Shown here piece after piece: positions 11,587-23,500 of a stretch of 64,000 bases of DNA. The DNA lies in the NCBI RefSeq assembly GCF_963678635.1, contig NC_087065.1, positions 20,775,480-20,839,479 on the forward strand. Direction: 5' to 3'. Both the position numbers and the translations under genes were made by a program. This DNA is from Symsagittifera roscoffensis. Lineage: Eukaryota; Xenacoelomorpha; Acoela; Convolutidae. Positions within the stretch are counted from its first letter, which is position 1, and each line of letters starts with the position of its first letter. Below the pieces are notes generated by a model. It was not told where the DNA came from. It saw only the letters and a program-made list of their open reading frames with translations, and ran no database searches.

Positions 11587-14500
11587 CTTAAACAGAGAAT
11601 AGTTAAGTTCCTGTTATTTGATAAAAATAACAAGATTTACTAATCAAAATTACAGTTTGAACTTTAATAGTTTTCGTTATTTTTTTACAACACTTGCTTT
11701 GATTTGTTTCTTAAATTTGTTCAGAAAAAATATTTTATTCTTGTTTTTCCATCTTTCGAAGAAAACAGAATTTTATCCTTGGTGTGGTTTTTTATTCAGT
11801 CAATTTTTGGCGATCGAAATTTTAGTAGTTTTTAACCCAAAAATTTTATGCCACATCGAAGATACTGACTTTCTGAAATCAAATGCATAAAGATATTTTA
11901 CCTCCATTTTTGCAAAGTTCTGGTAAGTTGAAAAATGCCAATTTAGTTATGTTCTGGAGTAAATTATTCGCGCTTTGAAGAGTTTATTCATAATGCTGAG
12001 AGCGTAACGCAAATTATTTATGCGTGGCGAGTTATCCCGCACAACAAAATCGTTCCAAAATCCATTGATGCTAGCTGATTGGTCGTGTTAATTTCGTATG
12101 ACTCAATTACTTTTCACACCTGATCATTGATTTTGTCCAAAAATATAAATGTTAATTATTTTTCCCCAAAAAACTATTTGATATGAAACAAAACTGCTCG
12201 TATCATGGCGAAGCCCTGAATGTTCCGACTGCCTTTTAAGGTTTATGGAGCAGCAGTAAAAACATTTAAAAAATTTAATGAAATAAAATAAAACGAAAAA
12301 TTTTTTGAAATGTTTTTTTTTTTGAAAATCATCCCCTCACACACCATATAAAACATAAAAAGATAGATTTCGTTCCTTGTAACAAATCAATTATGGCAAA
12401 TAAGCTTCGTTCAACCAATTGGGAACGATTTATAAGACGGATTAAATCTCCGCTTACGTGTTAATAGCGCGAATTATATCGTGCGTTAATTGTCCCAAAT
12501 TGGTCAAAATGGCATAAATGGAATCTTTAAACCTTTATAACTTTACAAAAAATGATCACATTTGAAATATCTTTTCAAATTTAAGCTCAGGACAACAATA
12601 CTTTTTGAATGATATAAAAAAAATTCCGTCAAAAAAGGCTAGTTAAAAAGTCGAAATTTGTCTGAAGAAAAAAAACCCACCCCGAGCACAAATATTCCGT
12701 TACTTTCGTATCAAAAGTCGGAACAATAAGGAGCACTCGAAACATTCAGATTTTGCCCTGATATACGAGCATGTTTGTACTAAATTACAAATAAATTACA
12801 TTTATGAAACACTGATTCATTGGTTGGTGATAAATATGCAAACAAGACGGCTCGTATCACGAATATTCCGACTGCCTTTTAAGGTCTATGGAGCAGTAAT
12901 AACATGGAAAATTTAAATGTAATAAAGTAAAATTAAACTTTTTTTTCTAAAAAATTTGGGATTTGTTTGTGAAAACATCCCACCACACGCCATATTAAGT
13001 ACAAAGTGATAGATTTTGCTCCCATTAACAAATCAGTTATGGCATATAAATTTCTTGAACTAATTTGGAACGATTTCTATGACAGATTAAATCTCGCTTA
13101 AGCGTTAATAGCGCGGAATATATTGCGCGTAACTTTCCCAAATTGGCCAAAATGGCAACCTTTATACCCCCGTAACTTTACGAAAAATGAGCACAGGTGA
13201 AATATCATTTCAAGTTTGAGCTCAAGACAACAACACCTTTCGAATGATATTAAAACTTCCGTCAAAAATGGCTAGTTAAAAAGTTGAAATTTGTCTGAAG
13301 AAAAAAACCCACCCCGAGCACAAATATTTCGTCACTTTCGTATCGAAAGTCAGAACAAAAAAAATACTAATTCCAAAAACACTTTTATGCGCATTGGTTA
13401 TTTCCGAAAACTGTGTAGGTGAACCTATTTGTTCGCTCATGCAAGTAATATTTGCTGTTTGTAGGTTAAGCTAACTTTTAGTCATCAAAAATGGAGATAT
13501 TCGGCCTTTTAGACGCTGGTGAACATTAAATGATGATCTGTAATCGAGCAAAAAACGAACATGAGCAAAGGATGTAATTGGTATCGAGGGTGATTGGGTG
13601 ATCAATTCTGAGCATGTACAGATGCCTTGATACCAAAGATAGTCCGCTGATTAAAAAAATTGTGACGATCTTACAGAACGGCAGTTTCGTCGTATTCCAG
13701 GAACAGTTGTCATTATCTTTCATTTCCAGAAAAAAAGACCACTCTGCTATCCCGTAAAATTGTCACAATGTTTGATCACCTGATCACCCTTAAGTATCAA
13801 TGAAATTGTATCTTTTTAATCGTTCACCTGATCACCCTTGGAAACAAGTACATCCAATTTTAAAAAAGGTTTCTTTTGGAGTCATTAAATACTAAAATTG
13901 AGGGCATTTTTTTGATGAAGTTTTTCCAGGAAAACGCCAAAATAGTGGATGTTATCCACAAAATCACAGCAGTAAATTACCGAATCTACTGATTAGTGTA
14001 GCTATTTTAACCGAAGTCATTTTTTTAAAAACATAAATCTTTATGGGCTTTAAAGTCTGTATTTTCTATATTTACTCTCAAACCCAAGAGTAATTGAATA
14101 ATTCCTAGTTCGTTTTACTCAGAACATGAACCGCTCACCATATGACTGATGTGTTGCATGTTGTCCGGCGGTGGCCCATTGTAGTCGGGTGCCGGAAATC
14201 TACCTCCACCCACAGACCCTGCAGATCCAGTGTCTGCCCTCCTATTGGCTGCTGCTGCTGCTGCCGCTGCTGAGCCGTGACTTCCACTGCCCCCGTACTC
14301 ACTCAGTCGCTCGTACTCGTGCTCGTGTTCTGCCGACTCAGACCCAGCGAAAGCCTGAGTGAACGAAAGCGGAAACCAGCCTTGTCTGAAACAAACGAGA
14401 CAGACTTTTAGTGGCCGGTGGTCGGTGAATCAAGCTAAGATAATCTTTCAAAATTAGTTTTTGGGTGTTTTTCTACTAATTCGTTGCAAATTACGTTTAA

Positions 14501-17500
14501 TAACGACAAATATTTAACCTTTTTAAATAAAATATTTGCTTTTAAATAATATATTTTTGAATGCCTGAAATATAATCGACTTTTAAAATGTTGTTCTAAC
14601 TTGTTGGTTCTCCTGTTCAGCCCATACTGCCACCCCTTGTGTGGAGGGGCCTTGTGTAACACCTGCAGTATGTCCCCCTCTCTGAACTCCAGCTGGATGT
14701 TGTCTCCTCCAGTCCTCGGATGGAACGGGTGGGTGGCCTTGACTGCATTCAGTGACAGCTTCCCAGACACTGGCGCTTTTGGGCCATTGCTGGCACCTGG
14801 AACATAGCCTTCTGCACTCGATTGAAAATCAACAAAATGACCAATAAATGCCAATAATTTCAAGATATTTCGAAAAGCAAGTTTGAAGTCATCTGATAAA
14901 CAGCCAATTTTTGGAGTAATCAATTTAGGGTTGAACAACTTAAGAAACAAAATGTTAAAGTCGTAACTGTATAAGATCAAAAAGGTTGTTGATAAGTTGT
15001 ATTGTAGTCAAACAGACAAACTGTTAGGCATCAAATCGAAATCTTACTGCACTCTTTTATTTCAGATCCCATCGGACATTAGAGATCGCAAGGTCACGAC
15101 AGCAGGTCCCCAGACAGAAAGAACAAGTTGATAGCACTTACATAAACTCAAACTGGTTCCTATCTCGAACAATTGATAGCACTTACATAAACTCAAAACT
15201 GGTCCCTATCTCATTCGGGAAACCACAAATAAATTTTAGAGCGTAGATACAAAATTTATCAACTCACTGTTACTTTTTCTATTGGATCATGTTACTGGTT
15301 AACTTTTAGTTTACATTGAGTTTTCAGGCACACCTGCCAAACCTCTTTTAAGGTTTTCTTTTTTTTTCTGTTGTCCTCACTTGTGCTCTATTCGGTAGAT
15401 CATAACTCCCCCCATTTTGTCAACTCCGCGTCTCTGCCGTGTTGATTTTCTCGTCGCTGCATCGCACTCGCCTTTTTTTTCGTTTTCCACCGACAGTTTT
15501 TGGTGATCTCTCCCTAGCCGTTCCCGACGGTACATCGTCTCCTTCGCTCGCCGTAATCTTCACCGGTTCGTTTCGTTCAATTTCCCACTCGCTGTCTTCG
15601 TCGTCCTCGCTCTCGTCCGCACTGTACTCTACTATACGTTGTTTCGTCGATCTTCGCGCGTTCTCCATCTTGACCCGATCCTTCTCGGCTCTTGGCTTAC
15701 CTTTTGTGGGTTCACTTGGGCCCGGGGTACTATGTACTCTTTTACTAGGTCCTGGGCTGCACGCATCGCTTCTTTTCTCAATTAGGTTTTCTTCGCCCGC
15801 CGATCTAAAAGAAACACCACTCCGCCTTAGTAACGACCCTTTTTCCATCTGAACCGTATGCTTAGTCAATTTTTCAATTTTTAATGGCAAACGTTTATAC
15901 CTTCTTGGGTCCTTTGGATCCGTTTTTGCAGTCCTGTGGTAAACGGTCGTTGAGCTGGTCTTGTGCTTTTTGAGCCATGTTGGAGCTTTAGGAGCAGATC
16001 TTATTTCCTTGGGGTCAACTACTTCCTGAGCATTGGGATCCGCTACCACCTCGTCATCCAAAATGATTGGGGCTTTCCTATTTTGTGGAGCGCACACCAA
16101 ATTGCTGCTCTTCTCCCAATCTAGGTTGAGCTCTACATCCGGGAGATTTCCCGCCTTGTCTAAACAAGATAACTTTTGGTTAACAACATTGTTCCAACTT
16201 AAATTTTTCAATGACGGTTTTTTCGTTAAATTTCGCAGAGCCGTATTTGCTTCTCGTCCATGATAGGCTTCAAAAGGCGTTAATTTAGTCTTAGAGTGTG
16301 GCACAAAACGTAACGCGCTGAGCGCACGGGATATCATTGCTCCAATTTGTAGTTCTTATCTTCCTGAAGATAAGTTAACACGTAGTTTTTTATCGACCCA
16401 ATTGTTCGTTCGACCATTCCTGTCGCGCGATGATCCCTAACCGGAGATTTAATAAGTTCGATACCTTCGTAGTTACAGAAGATTTGAATTTCATTTGAGA
16501 AAAACCCAGTAGCCTGATCCATATGCAATTTCCTTGGGTGTCCATGAGTATTTATGTACTTCCTTAGGAACTTCGATACATTTTTGGACTTGTTACTTGA
16601 ACAAACATACGCCGACGGCCAACGCGAGAAAGTATCTACTGCTACAAGTACATTCTTGTTGCGACCCCTTACGTAATTGACTGAGCCCCAGAAATCTAAT
16701 TGGACTAAATCATTCGGTTCCTTAGACACATAAGTTTCCCCCATGTCACTTTTTGGAATGTCCGGTTTAAGGTTTTTACCTACTTCTAAGCAACTTTTGC
16801 AGTATTTTGCTGTAGCAGCGATGTTCCGAAGCATAAGAGGAATCCACACGTCTTTTACGGCTGCAAAAATTTTGTCACGCCCATGATGGTTATAGTGTAG
16901 ACGATTGAGGATTGCTGATGACAGATCCTTCGGTATTGCTAACCGGCCGTCCATCCACAGGCAATTCTCACGTACTGCAAAATCGTTGTAGTGTTGAGCG
17001 TAGTTTTGTCGTAGTCTTGTTATTATCTCCTTTGCTCGTGGGTTTTTGTCTCTGATGTTATCCCTGATGGTCTTCATAATTGGATCTTTTTCAATGTTTG
17101 CTTCTATTAGTTTTAAACTCAGAACTTCCGGGTGTTCAATCTTTTTCACTATTTTACTGTCTGATGGCACTATAGAATAGATCCATTTGTCGTTCTGTAC
17201 AAGTGGGTAGGATAAACCGGGGAACTGGTGTGGGAAAGAGATGATCGTGTTTAATTTTTTAGAATTATTCTGTTTTATATCAAGTTTTTCGGGTGGTACC
17301 ATTTCAATATCTGAATCCGAACTAACACTGGGAGGTTGGTTTAACCGCTTCAGTACAACGTTGAGGTTCGCATTTCCAGAGTTAGTCGATGTGTTGACGA
17401 TGGCCGAAGTTGGTGGATCATTTTTTTCAGGCGAATTACTCATGTTTTTATCGTTTAAGTTACTCAAATTATTCAGAATCAAGGGCTTGCTACTGTAATT

Positions 17501-20500
17501 TTTTAAAATAAAAAGCTTATCACTGTAATTATTTAAGATGGAAGGCTTGCAACTGTAATTTTTCAAAATAGGAGGCTTGCTATTGTAATTATTCAAAATT
17601 GAAGGCTTGCAACTGTAATTTAAGTAATGAGAACAACGTCTGAATTTCTTTCTTCGGTATTTGCATATTTCCGCCGGTATGCAAATATCTCGACGCTGAT
17701 TGGTTAACCGCCTGTTGCATGTAAACACGCCCTCTATTGAGCGTTTGTGCTCACGGTGAATATTTGCTTATTCGTCTTTTCTTTCATTCTCATTGAATGA
17801 AAATGATTTCGTTGTGTCGAAACATGACTGCTCGCCCCCTACCGTCGGTTTTGGCCTAATTTTATTCACTTTCTGACCCCTAGGCTTCATTTTATCCTTG
17901 GGCTTCAATGCCGCTTTTATCATTCTTATCTTCGGTACTGTAAAATTTTCATCGTAATGACTTGTCTCGGGTGCCTCTGCGGACGGAAACCGAGACAAAT
18001 AGTCTGCCATCCCCATTTTCGACCCTTGTCTATGTTCAACTTTAAAATCATATGGCACCAGTCGATCATACCATCGAGTTAATCGGCTGAAGAACGTTTT
18101 ATTTACCTTCGGTGACGAATTCAACACTGTAAGTAGAGCTTTATGATCCAATATGACTGAAATACCGGCCATATCTATAGTTTCGAAAATATTCCGTGGC
18201 CAACACTACCGCGAGTAATTCTAATTCATTCGTAGAGTACTTTTTCTCAGCCGGATTAAGGTAACGGGATGCAAACGAAATCGAATGCCACCCGGATGCG
18301 CAATACTGTTCTAACACGGCCCCTAGGCCATCGTGACTAGCGTCACAAATAATTCTAGTTTCACGATGAATGTCGAAATGCCGTAATTCGACAATATTTT
18401 CCACGAGCGATTTTAATTGTTGGACCGCATTTTCGCAAACGGGCGTCCAGATAAAATCGTTATTTTGACTCAGTAATGGTCTTAAAGGTGCGCTTATTTC
18501 CGCGAGTTTGGGTAAAAATTTGTGTAAACTGTGCAGTGAACCCATTAAAGATTTTAGCTGCTTTCAAGATTTTGGGGTTTTCAGGTCCTCTATTGCTTGT
18601 GTTTTTGTTACTAGGGGCGTGATGCCATTTTCCCCAATCCGATATCCGAGCCATTCGCACTATGTTTTTGCAAATTCACATTTTCGTAATTTTAACGCGA
18701 CATTTGAGACGTCCAGCTTTTTTAATATCTTTTCCACCAACGCAATGTGTTTGATCTTAGTTCCTTTTGAAGCAATCAAAATATCATCTATGAACGCGTT
18801 AGCTTGCGTGAATTCTTTAAGTAAATTATCAATTATTTTTTGGAATTCCGCCGGCATTGACGTAAGCCCGTAAAATCCGTTTTTAAAACGATAGGTTCCC
18901 GTGGATTTCCCGCCGACTAGTTAGAAATTGCATTGCTCGCTTGTTTTTTGTTCTAATGCGACTTGTCCGTACGCATATGTGAAATCCAACGTTGTAAAAT
19001 ATACATTCCCGGCTTTCTTTTCCGCGATAATCTGACTTAATCCGTCGACTAGATCGTCAATATTTGGCATTTGGTACTTATTCTTGTGTACCTGCTTGTT
19101 CAATTCTCTTGATTCCAGCGCTAATTTTATACTTCTGTCTTTTTTACTGTAATCACGATAGGGGAGACGAAATATTTATCTGAGCACTCTTGTAATTTTA
19201 CGATATGCCCTTCATTTATCAGCCGATGAATTTCTTTATCCGCCTTGTCTTGTAGACTGATAGGCACCCTGCGCCCTTTTTGTTGATTCGAAAAATTGAG
19301 CTCTTACTTTTGCGTTCCGGATCTTTCCTATTCTAGTAAACAAATTTGGGTACAACTTACAGAAGTATGTTTGCAATTCGTCACATTCCTCCTCCTCATG
19401 ACTGCTCCCTTCCCCTGTGATTCCCATCATTTTCTTCCGTTGAACTAACTCGAGGCCCAGGATGCCCATCAAATTGCGCCCAAGGGTTGACTGATGATTT
19501 CCGGATATTACTGACACTTGTGCTGGTGCTGCCCAACCGTTTAACGACATCATCACTGCTACTTTTCCCGGTATGTTTATTCGGTTGTTATTGTAATCCA
19601 TGAATTCATCTTTTAAAGGCTCTAGTTGAATATTCGCCTTACCTAACGCTGTTTTTAGGTCCGTTATGCTGAAAATCGTCACTGGGGATCCACTATCTAT
19701 CCACAGCCACATCTTCTTTCCTGACACCTCAACCTGGACTCGGGCCCCAGGGATCTTTAGTTCAGTCTCATTCTTCTTCCTTTTTATTGACATTACCATG
19801 TAATTGTCCGATCCTGACGTCATGGATTCATTTTCCCCGCTTCCCCGCTGGTTCACCCACGACACTGGATCTTCATTCAAGTCATTCACATTCTGCGTAC
19901 TCTGATGATGCTCATTTTCATCTCTAACTAAGCCGACTCGTCCTTGTCTTCTCCATTGGTTAGTACCCCTCCTTCCTCCTCGACATGTTCGTTCAAAATG
20001 TCCCAGTTTTTGGCACGAGTTGCATGTTGCTCCATTTGCAGGACAGCTTGCAATGTGTTCAAGGGTAAAATTTGGTGCGTCGCAATTATAACACCTACGG
20101 TTATTGCCGCTTCCCCCACTACTTGGTCCTTGGGTGTATCCTCCACGCCCCCGCGTCCTCGACCTCGGAAAAATCCTTGTCCCCTTCTTATGTTATTTAC
20201 CGGTTCCTGTTTTATTGAAATTGCCGGAGCTGTTGAAGCTGGTTTTCCCGTATATGATTTGTATGCGCGCTCACCACGTTCATATGATAAGGCGATCCGG
20301 TAGACTTCCTCAGGTAACTTTGTTGATCGTGATAATTCTCGTTGGCAATCCGATTCCCGCATATTCATAATGAAAATATCACGAACATTTTCGGCCGCAT
20401 TTGCAAAATCACATCTACCTGCTAGGGCGCTTAATTCCGCGTGGAATTTTTCGAACGTTTCATTCTCACGTTGTTTTCGTCCGTAGAAAAGTCCCCGTTC

Positions 20501-23500
20501 ATTAGTTACATTCCGCTCACGTTGAAAAACACTTTCAATCTCATCAAGGACCCGTGGGTACCGTACCGTTTTAATATTAACCGCCGGTTTTCGTGCTTTG
20601 AATATCCGTTGCGCCTCGTCTCCGATACAAAGATATAGATTAGACTTTAACTTCTTTTCCGAATCGAGACGGTTTTTCCCATTGACCTCCTCAGGCAACG
20701 TCGTGATAGCCGCCGCATTTAGAGTACTCGCAAAATAGAAATCATCGGGATCAATGTCGTATTTTGCTATCATCCCCCAGTGAAATTTAATTATCCACTC
20801 CTCCCAGTAAACTGGAGGTTCCGGTGTTCGTGTATCCCAAAATGCTATTATATTTAGTGGATTTTTCCCCCTCCTTTTTTCTCTGCTGGCTGCGCCATGT
20901 TAAAGTCGTAACTGTATAAGATCAAAAAGGTTGTTGATAAGTTGTATTGTAGACAAACAGACAAACTGTTAGGCATCAAATCGAAATCTTACTGCACTCT
21001 TTTATTTCAGATCCCATCGGACATTAGAGATCGCAAGGTCACGACAGCAGGTCCCCAGACAGAAAGAACAAATTGATAGCACTTACATAAACTCAAGCTG
21101 GTTCCTATCTCGAACAATTGATAGCACTTACATAAACTCAAAACTGGTCCCTATCTCAAAAAATTGACTTGCTTAACTCTTAATTGATCGCATCAGTTTT
21201 TTTAATTTATTCAATTTTCCGCAGTTATTAGGTTCATTTTTTTTTTGGTTAAAAAGTGCGACTATGAAAACTTTTCATATCATTTGAAGACGACGTTCTT
21301 ACCATCCAGCTCTTTCGACCTGCTCCTCTTCCCTTTCCCCTTTCCTCTTCTGTGGCCCCTCGTGTCTTTTCCGCCACTCGCTTCCAGCGGCTCTTCTGAT
21401 TTGGAAGTACTGTCATTCCCATTATACCCCCCGGAACTGCCCCCCAACCCCACAGTCACAGGTGGACCACGAGTACCTCTGCTCATCCTGGCTTGGTTGC
21501 CTCTTTGCAACTGGTTTTGAGAAGTCTTGCTAGTCTTGTTCCTGGTTTTGTCTCGTCGTTTGCTGGCTCTGAGAGTAATTATTTGTTTACTTCCTCCAGG
21601 AGCATTATCGGCTAGAAAATTACATTTCTTTTATTTCTACTATTTGATTGTTTTCACATCGTCTGATGTAAACATTTAGGGGTAACCGAAAACGTATAAA
21701 AACAGTATTTCGCCACCTTTCCTTTTACATCAGCCTGCCGTGCAATTTTTTTGACGAAGATCAATTTAGTAATTTGGAAGAGCTTGTAAAATCAAATTTG
21801 TTAACATTAAAAAAACACCGGCATCATCTTTGCCTGTTTTTTTTCAATCTCCCCTTCAAAAATCAAAACCCGAGTATGAAACCAGGTATATTGATTATTT
21901 TTCAACAAAAAGACAAATACCCATCTTTTTTTATTTGTGTGTTTATGATTGCCAAATTTTAGTTGATTTTTACAGACTGCGATGCAAAACTGGGATGTAC
22001 AAACTGGGATGTATGCTTGTACGCACGGCATTGCATGTTTGGCGACAGTGGCTTCCTCTGATGCATCTGAGCCCTTCTCCTCAGACTGCTCTTGGGCTTC
22101 CTGATCAACACCTTCATCCGCGGCAGACTGTTCAAGTGAGCACCAGCTGCAACGAGAAAGAAACTAGAAGTTGCATGTATTCTTAGCATATTGCTTCACA
22201 GATTTGCGAAGTTACAGACTTGTTCAAAGTCAGTTTAAAAAATTAACGTAGCGTCTTTAAATTTGACGCTGCCAAAGACTGATAGTTTTGTGCTAAAAAT
22301 AAGTAAAGGACGGATGACTAGTCTGCATTAGGATGTTTTTAGCAGTCATTTTAGCTACAAGCAGTGATAGACGCACGTGAGCCGGTTATCTTGACCTAGT
22401 TGAATAATTACTGAAGCTCAATTTAGAACTACCTTTAAAACAAATATTAGTAAAGTATTCTATATTCCTCCGTAAGTAGAAAAATGAGCCAAGAAATGTT
22501 GTTTTTTTAGTGTTTTATCTGCACCACTTACCCTCTGCTTGTTCTCTGATGATGATTCTTCTGTCATCATGTCCCAACGATTCCCCAACAGGTATCCTAT
22601 TCTTCTTCTGCTGTCCCGTGTTTACCCGGTTGGGACTGGCACTGCTACTCTGGTCTGAGCTGGAGCTGCAACAACTGGAGCTCCTGGAGCTGATGTTGGT
22701 CACCTCCCGAGACACTACTCGACTATGAGGCACGCCACGACGGAAGTCAAACTCCTGCAAAAAAAAACCTTTTTCTTTGTTTTTTTTTTTCAATAGCACC
22801 ATAGTTTGAACCTAGATCTCGAACAAACTTTTTTTTCATCCAAATTATCTACAAAATCATCCAAAACAAAATATTCATCTTAGAGAAAATATAGTTTTGG
22901 AGCAAGTATTTGGTTGATTGGTAGTCTATACTAACATCTTCTGGAGACATGAGTTTGGACTTAAGCTCCTCTGCAATTTGAGACCAATGGGACGACTTTT
23001 CTTTCAGTGCGACCAATTGCTAAAAACAAATACGCTAGTCTTTTTCTGAGCGAGTACGGCACAAAGTTCTGATCACAAATGTTGAGACAAAAAGCAAAAA
23101 AAATTAAGACATTCGCTAAAAAAAATTTTATTTTGGCTTTTTGTTTAATATTTTTCTGAGGAGTATCAATTAAAGAAGCCGAATAGAGGATAAAAAACTA
23201 AGACTTAAAAATGGGAGAAAAACAGGAACTAGTTGTTTTCAGTAGTAAAGAAAGTCTATTTGCTAATCCTTATGCTTCGAATATGGTGTTTTATGAGTGA
23301 TCGCAGTAAAAAGAAAAACTTCAAAGTCGTTTTCTCGACAATGGAGAAAATTTTGGAAAATTATCATCGTTTGAATCACGACTGAAACGGCTTCAAAATG
23401 CAATATCAGTAGACCCCAACTGTCGCTTATTTGTGTGAACAACGTTTGAAAAAAAACTTTGAGTTAACTGCGTGGAAAAGTGCATTAAAAATATTCAAAG

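Larger units (their letters stand above)
14953..21158 (-). mobile_element. Ty3/Gypsy-type LTR retrotransposon
   Basis: This is a 6.2-kb element with two 261-bp LTRs (14953-15213 and 20898-21158) and gag, protease, RT, RNase H and integrase in Gypsy order, all on the minus strand. The LTRs differ at only about three positions, so the insertion is recent. AAAA flanks both sides (14949-14952 and 21159-21162) and may be a 4-bp target duplication, though it is low complexity. Next to the 5' LTR the minus strand reads TGGCGCAGCCAGCAGAG, a candidate primer-binding site starting with the usual TGG. Several frameshifts break gag and pol. The element is in intron 10 of the IRSp53-family gene in the sense orientation, so its LTR signals could influence that transcript. 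Confidence 0.92.

Noticed and set aside
14435-14980. 181-codon minus-strand ORF taken as a separate gene
   Set aside because: Only its middle (14811-14601) is an exon, the SH3 exon of the IRSp53-family gene; both ends are intron sequence.
15406-15418. Polypurine tract of the Gypsy element
   Set aside because: It is G-rich as expected but lies about 190 bp from the 3' LTR instead of beside it, so I did not annotate it as a separate feature.
22027-22146. Alternative acidic frame of exon 9 (..EQSAADEGVDQEAQEQ..)
   Set aside because: It looks protein-like but its phases do not fit exon 8 (ends phase 1) or exon 10 (starts phase 1); the basic frame fits both.
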